The notes under the pieces were generated by a model. It worked only from the letters and a program-made list of their open reading frames with translations, was not told the origin of the DNA and made no database searches. Source: Parus major (taxonomy: Eukaryota; Chordata; Aves; Passeriformes; Paridae). Taken from it: a DNA stretch of 64,000 nt. The stretch covers positions 17,090,751 to 17,154,750 of the forward strand of contig NC_031770.1 in NCBI RefSeq assembly GCF_001522545.3. The letters run 5' to 3'. Made by a program: the position numbers and the translations under genes. This document shows positions 26,301 through 34,937 of this stretch, piece after piece (positions within the stretch are counted from its first letter, which is position 1; the number at the start of each line of letters is the position of its first letter).

Positions 26301-29300
26301 TTGAAATCGGGTGGCTGGCTTACCAGGGAGCTGCCAGAGGGTTTCTAACAAAAACACATTCTCCACAGCTGGAAAACAGCACAGATGTGCACACAGGCCG
26401 TGCTTTCTTCGCAAGGCACCAGCCAGCAGCCCGGACTGACCCCTACGTGAACCTGCGCGAGGTCTCCAGCCGCATGACGCTGCCCCTGGGACAGTATCTC
26501 ATTGTGCCCTCCACCTTTGAGCCCTACAGGAATGGGGAGTTCTGCCTGAGAGTTTTTGCTGAGAAGCAGGCTAAATCACAGTGAGTACCTTCCTGAAAGC
26601 CCCCACTTCTGCTGGGAGGCAGGCAAAGGAGAAGGTCATGTGTTGCACCTACAGCCTGGGCTTGATTTTTTGTCTTAACCAGCAAAATAGGCCCATTTCC
26701 ACATCCCATTTTTCCACAGTCTGTCACAGTGACCAACATCCATGGCAGATGGTTCTTCAGAGTCATGGCTCTTCAGAGATGTCCACTAAGCACTCAGCAG
26801 GGAACAAGATCTGTGAAGGAGAAGTTCCCACAGTGAAAGAGTGCAGGATTTGAGACTATGATGATGATGAGACTGATGATGAGAGGTTGTAAAAAGGGTT
26901 GTATCAATAGCATCCATAGCATGATAAAACAGGAGTCTGGATGGAGGACAAGAACAGCAAGGCTGCATTTCCCATTGGAAATATCTTAAAAGTGTTGGGG
27001 CAGGCAGAGGTGGGATGCAGAGCATGAGAAGCAGGAAACTGGGGGGCTTGTTCTGTGCATTTATTAATACCTTATAGTTAAACAGCTTTTTTTTTTTTCC
27101 CAAATTATTTTAAAGGATAGATTTTAAAGGAAAGATTTTAAAGTAGACTCATATTTTCTGTTTCTTTAATTTTTTTTCTTTTCTTTCCTTAGGATGATGG
27201 GTGATGAGGTGTCTGCAAAGCCATATGAGGTTAGATGCCCTAACTAGGCAGAATTTTTCTTCATAATGTGGAAGTAAAACAGGGGCAAGACTTTCATTTC
27301 TCACTTGAGCTGGGATTACAGAATATTTTTGTGCTGAGGGGAAATATTTTTTACATATATCCATGTCTTAGTTTCACATTGATTTTTATGTACCTGGGCC
27401 ATGTGGCACAGAAGCTTCACCCTTGTAGACTGAGCTGGAACACATTTGATTGTCCTTACCTCCAGCATGGGAAGGAGAAGGCGGAGAGAGCAAATTTCCA
27501 TAGAAACAAATAGTTCTTCCTGAAGCCTGGGAGAAGCTTCAAAAGGCTTCCAAGGAGCTGCTGGATTGCTCTGGCCAAGTGCAACAACATATTCACAGTG
27601 GCTATTTTCTAAAACTATCTTGGTAACAGGAGAAAACTTTCTCATTAGCCTTAGGAAGTATTTGCTCTCAAACTAAGCCAGCCCCTGGCTGGTCATGACT
27701 TGAGTAGTGCCTCTGTTTTGCCATTGCTGCAGAGCACATGATGATTTTCTGTTGCTGTAAATAAGCCCCTGTACAGCATCTTTACAATATCCACAGCTCA
27801 TTTTCTAGAACCACCTTGTTAACCACTCTCTTGGCCATCTCTTTCCTCTAGCCTCATGTTGATAACAAAGATATAGATGATGAGTTCAAGACTCTATTCC
27901 AAAAGCTCTCTGGAGAGGTAAGTGGATTAAAGTGAACAAAAAAGACCGAGACCTCTCTGTTAAGATTATACAAATATTTGACTTGCCAATTCCTTTTACT
28001 GTCTGTTCAAAAAACCAAGTATTTCTCCCCTTTTATTAACTCACAGCTTCAGTTCAGGTTATTTTACAATAGAGAAGATTTTCTACATTGTTCCTATTAT
28101 TGGTGCAAAATGTGATTTTTTTTCCCCTTGGTAATGCAAGGCAGGGAATAACAGTGAAAATAGGGGCAATAGGAGTGAGGACTGTGAAAATATTATCCCA
28201 GGGTGAAATAAATTACCCGTGGAGTTATCGTATAATTCTGACAATTGCTTGGCTGGCCAATTCCTTCCTTTTTGTTTAGCCCCAGGAATCAGAAAACTGT
28301 TGGCTGGGCTTTTTCTCTACTTAATGTATTTGAAAAACAGTATCTACAAAGCCCTGCTGCGTTAGCCTGTGGCTGTCATGTCAGATTTCCTCTTAATGAA
28401 CAGGTGGCCACTGCTACTGGAGAGGGAAAACATCTTTTTAGTTAGAAAGACCTTTCTGAGTTTTGAGAGGGCAATTTTAGAATTGCTTGGTTGTAGTTTC
28501 TGTAAGCCCTGAGAATCTCAAATGTTTTCCTGAACCTTTTTATTCAGTCAAACCTTTAAAAAAGTTGCCATTTACTTGGTCATGTCACCATAACACCTAA
28601 GAAACCACTTATTTCCTGGTTGAATGTCTAGGAAATATGATTGGTTTTGAAGATCTTCTCTCTCTTGAGGGTAAATGTGAAGGATTAAAAAAAAAAATAA
28701 GGGTTTACATGCTTTAGATTTGGAAAGAAAATAGTCTCTGGATGTCTGATAGCAAATCAATAGAGCTTGTTTTTCTCACAAAAAAATAATTTTTGTATTA
28801 ACACCTACAGTATGTTTTGTTTTCTGCCCAGGACTGTGAAGTGACTGCAACTGAACTTCAAAGGATCCTAAACAGGGTTTTGGCAAAGAGTAAGTGACAT
28901 TACTTCCCATTGGATGGAGCCCAGAATGGGGCTTACGCTAACAAAACCCAGCTCTGTCAGCTAGGGGTGATGAAAAACTGAGCTTATGCCTGGTCCCAGC
29001 TGAATTTCTCCTGGCTTGTTGAGCCTCTAAAGATGGGGTGGGGGTGGAAATACTGCCTGGTGCTTCCCATCCAAATGCTGCCAGCAGACGTTCTGCAGAG
29101 GCACAACATCCCCTGCGCTTTTCTGGGACGACCACCATGGGCAGTGTTATTATGCTGCTGCATGACTTCTGTGGACAGATAGAGGCTTATCACCACCAAA
29201 ACAAATTACATCCCCTCCCACTGTGAAAAAAAAAAAAAAACAACAAAAAAACATATTAATTAACTGAAAGGACATCGTGGAAGAAATGGCAGAGCATTTT

Positions 29301-32300
29301 CTTTGCTACCAAGATTTGAAGGTGGTTGATATCTCCAGCATTGCCTGCAGAAAAATATTTGTGTTAAACTATTTCTCACTTGGACTTTTATATTTCTTTT
29401 TTGTACAGGAAAGGATGTCAAAAGTGATGGATTCAACATAAACACTTGCAGGGAGATGATCAGCCTTTTAGATGTATCCTTTGAATGTCATTTCATCACC
29501 TTTAAAGTTTCTGGATCTCTTTTGCAAGCCTTCCTGACAAGCTGGGCTAAGTTTACACTTCAGTTTTCCAGACACACGGCTGGGGGCAAAAATTCAGCCA
29601 AGCATCTCTATCAGCTCATGGTGGTAGAAACCTCAACCATTTAATCATCAGCTGCTTCTCTCACTGCATCTCTCATTGCTTAAACTTTTTCCTAAATATA
29701 GTGGGGAGAAGAAGTAGGGCCTTTCTGCCTGGCTGCACCTGTGCTGTTCCAGGTGCATACACAGCATGCTTGGCAGGATGCAGGTTTTGAGCACATCCTC
29801 AGCTGCTGTCTCTGAGTCAGGTCCTGCTCATAGAACCCGAGCTCACAGCAGCAGGGACAGGCTGAGCCTGTTCCCAGGGACAAGGCTGCAAGTACAGGCA
29901 GTGCCTGCCTCCCTCCTGCATAACTGGGAGGACACTTGGGAGCTTATAAGGTTTGAGTAGCCAAGGGAAAAGGAGAGGTCAAAACCTCTGCCCAGGTTTG
30001 TGTAGCCAAAGGAAAAGGTCAACACCTCTACCCCAGTGCTCCTTTGCACTGGGAGGGTGAAGAACCATGCTGCCAGGATCTCGCTGGTGCTGGTGTCACG
30101 GCATGGCCATACTGAGGCCAGCAGGGATTCACTGTGGATCTTGTGGATAACTGGCTGCTAGGAGAAGGCATGCCAGTGCCCTATACTTTACAGGCTCCCA
30201 AGCCTAATGGGGTAACTCAGTAAGTACAATGTCATGGTGTCCAGATCCCTCTTTCTGCATAATTTTCCATTGGAAGGGATGTTCAAGGCCCTGAAGGACA
30301 TGGGAGAAGACTCTGTAGACTGCTACTGACTCTCTTCACTTGCAGCTCCCGCCTCTGGTTTCTAACAATTGTCTGGTGCAATGCCAGGCCCTTTTCCCCC
30401 TAAGGACTCTAATCTGCTAAAATGTGAGTGCTTTTAATCGTGCTTATATATTTAGCAATCCCATATATCATTCCTTGAGAGTGAAGATAGCCTAGAAATT
30501 CTTGGCATACCTTTAGCCAAGCAAATGTGGAGCTGTGGGCATGTCTGTGGGAGATGGAGATGCATTACAAATGAGACCTAAACTGGCATTAAGATGACAC
30601 TGTGATAGGTGATTTGTTTTTATCAGAACTGATTGCTCTCCAGTGCTGCTAAGGATAAAGGAATCCTGAATTTTGAACCATGCCTTAACATGGACCAGAC
30701 CGATGGGACCGGCACCTTGGGACTTGTAGAATTCAAGATACTTTGGATGAAGATTCAAAAGTATTTGGTAATATTTCTGACTCTACCCCCTTCCCTTCTC
30801 AGCTCTGAAGTAGAGATCCAGAACAGAGATAGAGTTAAACCCTCACAGGCAGATATAATTGGAAGCCTTCCTTCTCAGGGCTCAAGTTTGTTCCAGGGTT
30901 CTGAAACACCTCTCACTCAACACAAGCAAATCATCTTTCACCTTGGCCCCATCATTCTCCATAATTTGCAATACCTTACAGAAAGACAGATTAACTCTCT
31001 GATTATTGGCAAAGACAGCTGTCTCTGCTTCCTGCTCTATTAAAGATCATATGAACATATCTCGGCTGTTGCAATATGTTGCATTGCTGGCTGAGCATAA
31101 GCAAACACAAGAAACATATTTTTAGGACTTACAAAAAACTGCCTTTGTATTTTTGAAATCTTATAGAACTGCTGATTTTTTTTTCTGGTAAGGGATTTAA
31201 TATCCCAAGAAGTTCACCCAGCATGAAGCAGTCCAAAAGAAGGTCAGATCTGGACTTTCTTGGTGTGATTACCTCCCTTTCAGGCAAGCCTGATGGCACC
31301 AAACTTGATGTTGCTCATCACAGAGCATCTGTCCTGGAGTTCCATGAAGAAATGTTGGGTTCATGGAGTCCCAGCTCTGTCCTAAGGCTTGTCAGGAAAG
31401 CAAGCCCTGGGACTTAAATCCAGTATTAACTGTAGGTTTGGGTGGCTTCTAATTCTGGATAACAAACCTGCTGGCAGTAGGAGGCATCTGTCATCTTGTC
31501 TGAAATATTAAGCAAGATGGACTTGGTCTGTTGCAGTGTTTGCCAGATGATAGGGTATTTTCCTCAATGGCCTGTCTGCCACCATGTAATGTGAAGGCAG
31601 GCAAACAGCCAGCCCATGGGAATGTGTTTCCCACTCTGCCTGGCTTGCCAGTAGCTGCTTGAAATGTTTCTCTTGCTCATTAATGTTTCAAAGAGTAGGA
31701 GCTTGTGGCGGTAGGGACAGTCCCTGTCCCAGCCATCAGCGGGCACAGCGGTGACAATGTGAACATTGAGGTAGGAATGATTGTCTGGCACTGATCAGCT
31801 ACACGAGCAGGGAGGATGGCAGGGCATGGGCTGCATGGTGGGCTAGCAAACCAAGGTTAAAGCCTAGAGGAGCCATCTGAGAGGCTTGTAGCCCCTGATG
31901 AGACCTTGTTACCACGCCTTCACAGCTGCTGTGCGCCAGCTGTGCAAGCCCAACCTGCCTCCCCTGCCCACACCACGGCATTGCTCCAGGGGCACACACT
32001 CGAGTGCTCTCTCCCATTCCCTCCTTCCCCTTGCCACAGGCAATCTATAAGAAAGTGGACAGTGACTACTCTGGTACCATCGACTCCCACGAGATGCGAA
32101 ATGCCCTCAGAGAGGCAGGTGAGTGCGCTGCTCGGGGATGCCATCAGATCACCAAGCACTGGGAGAACAGCAGAGCGTTTTAATGGCTTTTCTTCTCTCC
32201 TGTCACCTAGATCACAGCGTTGCCAGTGATATTCTCCCTTCCTGACAGTCACACACTGCAATCCTTTTGCTGTTTCATACATCAAACCCCATCCTCTGTT

Positions 32301-34751
32301 CTGCATTATGAGCCACTGGTACTTTTGTCCATGCTGTGACCATTGCTTATCCATCTGATTATTACTTGCTCTATTTTTGGCCTCATTATTTCTAATCTAA
32401 TAGTCCTCTTTCAGAGCTATGCCCAAACCCTCTTTTTCCTTCATTTCCTCCCATCACTTTTCTCTCCTCCAGAGAAGGTGCAAGCCTGATCATGGCATGC
32501 CCCAATGATGTGCTCTCTGATGTTGTTCACTTTTGGAGCAGAGCTTGCCAGCTAAGGGGCATCTAGAGGAACACTGTGTTTTTTTGATTTGTCTTGTGCT
32601 CAGTGGATTTTATATGAATGATCCAGAGACAGAAATAGCATGAATATGGGCCTGAATAGAGCCCAATGTGTTATGTGAGCAATTGGCTCTGCTGCAATCA
32701 CTGCTATTCAGCTGCAGTGCCAAGACTCGCTAATTAGGGGTTTATCTGGGGAACATAGGACTGGTTATACTGTGAAACAATGTAAAATATGCAGTTTGAC
32801 AAAATGCTGTGGGAGAACTCTATGCCTTTCTTCACCCAACACAATGGGCTTTGGAAAGGACCCACAGAGGTGGGTGTGGGAGTCCAGCAGACATTCAGGG
32901 AGGAATAGTCCTGCCCTTCAACCTCAGCTGCAGCAGTCCATGGATAAGTGGCATCCAAGACAGCAAATTAACCTGCTGTGTCAGTGACTCCCATGCTCTC
33001 CTGGCCCTCAGGTTTCAGGCTCAACGATGAGGTGCAGCACAGCATCGTCACCCGCTACGCCTGCAGCACCAAGCTGACCATTGACTTTGATGGCTTTGTG
33101 GCCTGCATGATCCGCCTGGAGACCCTGTTCAGTGAGTGCAGCTCCTGAAAGCTTTGGGGTTGCCTTAGGTATCTGGTGTCTTCAGCTGTGAATGTAGCAA
33201 ATCGCATGGAAAGGTCAGGATGCCAGAAAAATTGTGTTGGAGAAAGCAGCAGAGAAACAGCAAAAGCCTTTCTGTCTGAATGACCATGGGGAGCAGGGGA
33301 CACGTTTCCATAACGCACCATTCTCTTGTGTTTTACAGTCATCAGCAACTCACAGTCAGTGCTCTAGCCCCAGATAGTCCCAGCCCTGACAAAGGGGACC
33401 ATTTATCACTGGCAGTCCTTACTCAGACCTGATTTACAGGTTTGTCCCCGGATCATGCCAGATGCCACCACGTCAGATTTTATAGTTGTCCTGCTGCCAA
33501 CTCCCATTTTGCTGCTGTAGATCTATTCCACCTCATGAAGCAGCTTAAAAATTATTTGTAAGAAGAAAGAAGAACAGCTGTAATATTATCTTACAGTGTA
33601 ATATTATCTTACAGAACCAGTCTAAATTTCCAGTAGATCATGGCAAAAAGCCAGACTTACATTTTGTCAGACATGACAGATTCTCTACATGCCAAACTCT
33701 GTGGTTTATATCCAGTTTTTTCCCCCCACTCTTCTACATTTCAGAAGTGTTCCATCTCCTGGACAAAGACAAGAGTGGAGTCATCCAGATCTCTCTGCCT
33801 GAGGTAAGGCAGGTCAGATAGAAATACCACCTGATCCAACTGCAGCAGTAGGCCACACTAAAGTACACTTATTTAAAATCACTATTAGTGATTTAATCAC
33901 TGTTATAAGAGAAACATGGTAGTGATTCAAAGGGCAAGTTTGTTTATGTGAAAATGCTCTTCAGCCCACAAGGCCCGTCTGAATTAGTGGAATGAACTTG
34001 TACCTTTTATGAGCAAAAAAGTAAAGATACATTCAAAGCCCCCAAGGCTGATGGAGAAGGTGCTTACACAGTGTATTTCACTATCTCTTTTTAGAGGGCA
34101 GTGGTCAATTCATTAGAAAACACACAGCAGGGAACTCTTCTTTTTTGGCAGAGAATGTACTGATCAACCTGCCAGAATTAGAAGAAACCTTTTAAGATGC
34201 CAGGTCTTTTTTTCCCCACATTGTTTTTAATGCAAATTTTTCCTGTTGAAGCTTGTAAAAGCAATCAGCTTGAGCCCTCCCTTTGCAGAATACAAATATA
34301 TCTCAGGAAACAGCTGGAAGGAGCCCCAAGAGGTCCATCCAATTAGTCCTCTCAGCTGAAGACTGGCTTGAAGGGAGGAGCATGGCTAGGAAGCCCTGTG
34401 ACCCTCAGTCAGTTAGTTAAATCTTGCTGAAATTGTACATTGCATGCTTCCACCCTAGAGCTTTTCAAGGCTGAAAGTTGAAGCTTTCTCCAGCTTGCCC
34501 TGTAGAACTCATCTTCCTTTGGAAGAGACCCCACTTGCAATGTTAGAGGCTGATCCTGGCAGTAGATTCCTCTGAAGTTCAAGAACAGATGGATCCTACA
34601 CATATAAAAGATTAAAATGCAACTCCAGCCTTTCCCAGCTTGTTCTCCCAGAGGCATGGAGGAGTGCCCCAGCGGCATCCTGTAGACCTTCCTAATGCTC
34701 TGACTTCTTGTTCTGTTTCTCCCTCAGTGGCTGTGCTGCACACTGATTTGA
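5075..34751 (+). CDS. CAPN8: Calpain-8, 21 coding exons, complete
   Basis: Calcium-dependent cytosolic cysteine protease of the classical calpain family; in mammals it is enriched in gastric surface mucous cells and works with CAPN9. The exons join in frame to 2112 nt (703 aa plus stop), with every intron GT-AG. Domains in order: N-terminal helix (about 1-20), CysPc protease core (about 45-344) with Cys105, His262 and Asn286 plus Trp106 and Trp288, C2-like domain (about 355-512) with an acidic loop at 392-399, and penta-EF-hand domain (about 525-703). Protease-core calcium ligands Ile89, Gly91, Asp96, Glu175, Asp299, Asp321 and Glu323 fall at calpain-2 numbering. I chose CAPN8 over CAPN2 from the N-terminus ([22 protein letters not shown]) and the [12 protein letters not shown] and WLCC stretches, which match my memory of human CAPN8. 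No frameshift or internal stop was found. CAPN2 or CAPN11 is a less likely alternative. Introns 3-9, 11-15 and 17-20 show only unique sequence and short simple repeats to my eye. Confidence 0.95.
5312..7518 (+). other. CAPN8 intron 1
   Basis: A 2.2 kb intron, GTAAGA to TTTCAG. Short C- and T-runs only (for example eight or more C at about 6032). No exon or recognisable transposon seen. Confidence 0.8.
7519..7588 (+). CDS. CAPN8: CAPN8 exon 2 (residues 80-103)
   Basis: This is a 70-nt exon between acceptor CTTTTCAG and donor GTACGT, ending in phase 1. It encodes [14 protein letters not shown]. Ile89, Gly91 and Asp96 are the ligands of the first protease-core calcium site known from calpain-2. 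The 70-nt length is the classical calpain exon-2 length. Confidence 0.96.
9353..9412. repeat. Compound CT/CA/A-rich tract
   Basis: A run of CT dinucleotides passes into CA dinucleotides and then A runs broken by G. It lies in CAPN8 intron 2. Confidence 0.9.
11337..11406. repeat. ATCT tetranucleotide microsatellite
   Basis: About 17 tandem ATCT units with CTGT and ATCC interruptions, in CAPN8 intron 2. Length variation between individuals is likely. Confidence 0.93.
13345..13670 (-). mobile_element. Possible ancient CR1/L3-like LINE remnant
   Basis: The order of faint landmarks resembles an old reptile-type CR1 3' region read in reverse: GGCTGGGAGGAAACTTCCAG, then a CACTTCCTCTTC segment and a TTTTTTAACCTCTTCTCATA stretch near the end. 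Similarity is weak and was judged only by eye. Confidence 0.3.
15180..15298 (+). CDS. CAPN8: CAPN8 exon 3, catalytic cysteine (residues 103-142)
   Basis: This 119-nt exon follows TTTTAG and ends before GTACTT, phase 0. It encodes [15 protein letters not shown], which carries catalytic Cys105 and Trp106, and ends YAGIFHFQ. It lies beyond the 7.6 kb intron 2, the largest in the gene. Confidence 0.97.
15367..15398. repeat. GTT/GTTT simple repeat
   Basis: T-rich repeats of GTT passing into GTTT, about 70 nt after exon 3 in intron 3. Confidence 0.85.
16416..16549 (+). CDS. CAPN8: CAPN8 exon 4 (residues 143-187)
   Basis: The exon is 134 nt and ends in phase 2 inside the Lys187 codon. It encodes [20 protein letters not shown], and [14 protein letters not shown] contains calcium ligand Glu175. 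It is clearly richer in G+C than the flanking introns. The donor GTACGG is weaker than consensus. Reading on past the donor runs into an in-frame stop at 16590. Confidence 0.96.
16850..17018 (+). CDS. CAPN8: CAPN8 exon 5 (residues 187-243)
   Basis: This 169-nt exon has acceptor CTCCTCCAG and donor GTAAGA, and ends in phase 0. It encodes [20 protein letters not shown] followed by TGGISE and GSLLGCSID, part of the protease core. Intron 4 before it is only 300 nt, the shortest in the gene. Confidence 0.97.
17889..17972 (+). CDS. CAPN8: CAPN8 exon 6, catalytic histidine (residues 244-271)
   Basis: An 84-nt phase-0 exon between GCTCCAG and GTAAGG. It encodes [16 protein letters not shown], with catalytic His262 in the GHAY motif. 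Confidence 0.96.
18752..18837 (+). CDS. CAPN8: CAPN8 exon 7, catalytic asparagine (residues 272-300)
   Basis: An 86-nt exon after ATCTTTTAG with donor GTAGGT, ending in phase 2. It encodes [18 protein letters not shown], carrying catalytic Asn286, Trp288, and calcium-site residues Glu292 and Asp299. Confidence 0.96.
20190..20264 (+). CDS. CAPN8: CAPN8 exon 8 (residues 300-325)
   Basis: A 75-nt exon between GTCTGCAG and GTGAGA, ending in phase 2 inside the Trp325 codon. It encodes [11 protein letters not shown] and VDDGEFW. Asp321 and Glu323 are ligands of the second protease-core calcium site. It is followed by the linker into the C2-like domain. Confidence 0.95.
21264..21424 (+). CDS. CAPN8: CAPN8 exon 9 (residues 325-379)
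   Basis: A 161-nt exon between TGTGCCAG and GTAAGG, ending in phase 1. It encodes [20 protein letters not shown], then [14 protein letters not shown], spanning the end of CysPc and the start of the C2-like domain. The [10 protein letters not shown] and AGGCQNY motifs are characteristic of classical calpains. Confidence 0.96.
22133..22308 (+). CDS. CAPN8: CAPN8 exon 10, acidic loop (residues 379-437)
   Basis: A 176-nt exon with acceptor ACTCTTAG and donor GTAAAG, ending in phase 0. It encodes [15 protein letters not shown], then the acidic loop (Asp392, Glu393, Asp395-Asp397, Glu399), then [17 protein letters not shown] and [15 protein letters not shown] matches my recollection of calpain-8 better than calpain-2. 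Confidence 0.95.
23239..23529 (+). mobile_element. Candidate solo LTR or LTR fragment
   Basis: The segment starts TGTCAG and ends CTGACA, a perfect 6-bp inverted pair of the TG...CA type. Inside are TATAAAAG (23433-23440), AATAAA (23456-23461) 23 nt later, and a 10-bp-arm hairpin (23361-23386). This order (U3 promoter, short R with poly-A signal, U5) suits a small retroviral or retrotransposon LTR. I see no target-site duplication and no internal viral genes, and the family is not identified, so the boundaries are tentative. It would be in the same direction as CAPN8. Confidence 0.42.
23361..23386. repeat. Perfect inverted repeat (hairpin)
   Basis: CTCTTGTCCC and GGGACAAGAG are exact reverse complements separated by ACCAAC, giving a 10-bp stem with a 6-nt loop. 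Confidence 0.95.
24646..24657 (+). CDS. CAPN8: CAPN8 exon 11, 12-nt microexon (residues 438-441)
   Basis: The exon is only four codons, VPQE, flanked by a strong pyrimidine tract with CTTCCAG and by donor GTATGT, phase 0 on both sides. A 12-nt exon at this point is a conserved feature of classical calpain genes (VPEE or VPKE in relatives). Gene finders are likely to miss it. Confidence 0.93.
26369..26580 (+). CDS. CAPN8: CAPN8 exon 12 (residues 442-512)
   Basis: A 212-nt exon between TCCACAG and GTGAGT, ending in phase 2. It encodes [40 protein letters not shown] and [12 protein letters not shown], the core of the C2-like domain. The first half is rich in G+C. Confidence 0.96.
26854..26885. 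repeat. GAT-rich trinucleotide repeat
   Basis: Repeated ATG/GAT triplets with interruptions, in CAPN8 intron 12. Confidence 0.75.
27107..27148. repeat. Three tandem 14-bp units
   Basis: ATTTTAAAGGATAG, ATTTTAAAGGAAAG and ATTTTAAAGTAGAC lie in tandem 45 nt upstream of exon 13, just before its T-rich tract. Confidence 0.85.
27193..27229 (+). CDS. CAPN8: CAPN8 exon 13, linker (residues 512-524)
   Basis: A 37-nt exon encoding [12 protein letters not shown], the linker between the C2-like and EF-hand domains, ending in phase 0. The acceptor has a long T-rich tract ending CTTAG. The donor GTTAGA is weak (T at +3). Confidence 0.92.
27852..27917 (+). CDS. CAPN8: CAPN8 exon 14, first EF-hand helix (residues 525-546)
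   Basis: A 66-nt phase-0 exon between TCCTCTAG and GTAAGT. It encodes [20 protein letters not shown] followed by GE, entering EF-hand 1 of the penta-EF-hand domain. Confidence 0.94.
28832..28889 (+). CDS. CAPN8: CAPN8 exon 15 (residues 547-566)
   Basis: A 58-nt exon between CTGCCCAG and GTAAGT, ending in phase 1. It encodes [19 protein letters not shown]. With the preceding SGE it forms the atypical EF-hand 1 loop of calpains. Confidence 0.95.
29226..29251. repeat. Poly-A tract
   Basis: Fifteen A residues, then CAAC and another A run, in intron 15. No transposon body was recognised next to it. Confidence 0.9.
29409..29473 (+). CDS. CAPN8: CAPN8 exon 16 (residues 566-587)
   Basis: A 65-nt exon after TTGTACAG, ending in phase 0. 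It encodes [20 protein letters not shown] followed by LD. Its last residue, Asp587, is position 1 of EF-hand loop 2. The donor GTATCC is poor (no G at +5). Confidence 0.93.
29474..30698 (+). other. CAPN8 intron 16, weak splice sites
   Basis: A 1.2 kb intron from a GTATCC donor to an acceptor (GACCAG) with a poor pyrimidine tract. It also contains an imperfect 41-45 bp tandem duplication at 29951-30036 and a better-looking acceptor at 30643. Confidence 0.75.
29951..30036. repeat. Imperfect tandem duplication, 45 and 41 bp
   Basis: Copy 1 (29951-29995) begins GTTTGAGTAGCCAAGGGAAA; copy 2 (29996-30036) begins GTTTGTGTAGCCAAAGGAAA. Both share AAAAGG...GTCAA.ACCTCT and end CCCAG. A 4-bp deletion (AGAG) accounts for the length difference. 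Confidence 0.88.
30699..30767 (+). CDS. CAPN8: CAPN8 exon 17, EF-hand 2 (residues 588-610)
   Basis: A 69-nt phase-0 exon encoding [20 protein letters not shown] and KYL. With Asp587 it completes the EF loop ([12 protein letters not shown]). The acceptor GACCAG has almost no pyrimidine tract and the donor is GTAATA. I chose this boundary because it restores the 12-residue EF loop and the family exon length of 69 nt. Confidence 0.88.
32040..32118 (+). CDS. CAPN8: CAPN8 exon 18, EF-hand 3 (residues 611-637)
   Basis: A 79-nt exon between TGCCACAG and GTGAGT, ending in phase 1. It encodes [20 protein letters not shown] then NALREA. Loop ligand positions are Asp617, Asp619, Ser621, Thr623, Asp625 and Glu628, so it is a canonical calcium loop. 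Confidence 0.95.
33012..33131 (+). CDS. CAPN8: CAPN8 exon 19, EF-hand 4 (residues 637-677)
   Basis: A 120-nt exon between GCCCTCAG and GTGAGT, ending in phase 1. It encodes [39 protein letters not shown] and F. The fourth EF loop is degenerate, as in other calpains. The usual length as I recall it is 117 nt, so one extra residue seems to lie in the ACSTKLTI stretch. Confidence 0.94.
33579..33614. repeat. Perfect 18-bp tandem duplication
   Basis: TGTAATATTATCTTACAG occurs twice without a mismatch in intron 19. Each copy ends in an acceptor-like CTTACAG, 130-150 nt before the true exon 20 acceptor. Confidence 0.95.
33745..33803 (+). CDS. CAPN8: CAPN8 exon 20, EF-hand 5 (residues 677-696)
   Basis: A 59-nt exon after ACATTTCAG with donor GTAAGG, phase 0 at its end. 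It encodes [19 protein letters not shown]. In classical calpains EF-hand 5 mediates dimerisation through the small subunit or the same subunit. Confidence 0.95.
34728..34751 (+). CDS. CAPN8: CAPN8 exon 21, C-terminus and stop (residues 697-703)
   Basis: The last coding segment reads WLCCTLI and then TGA (34749-34751). The acceptor has a strong pyrimidine tract (TTTCTCCCTCAG). WLCC closely matches the calpain-8 C-terminus. Confidence 0.94.
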   Translation, partial: WLCCTLI

Positions 34752-34925
34752 ACCATGGTCAATCAATTCAGCAGAGACGCTTTTCTGAGCATGAAACCGC
34801 TTGTTTGGCATCACCTTGTTGTGAAAAACAGAAAGAGAAACTTGTTTTTATTCCTGGCAAGTTACTTTAAGCCAATAAAAATGATCTACTGTCAGTTATA
34901 AAATAAATGCATCCTCAAACAAACA
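34752..34925 (+). other. CAPN8 3' UTR (approximate end)
   Basis: The 3' UTR runs from the stop to shortly after two poly-A signals. The exact cleavage site is unknown. The UTR is short (about 150-175 nt) and ends in an A/C-rich simple repeat. Confidence 0.6.
34874..34907 (+). terminator. Two AATAAA polyadenylation signals
   Basis: AATAAA occurs at 34874-34879 and again at 34902-34907, 123 and 151 nt after the stop codon. Either could direct 3'-end formation of CAPN8. Confidence 0.7.
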
Positions 34926-34937
34926 AATAAACAAACC
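34915..34937. repeat. AAAC/AAAT simple repeat
   Basis: A-rich tetranucleotide repeat just after the second CAPN8 poly-A signal. Confidence 0.85.
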
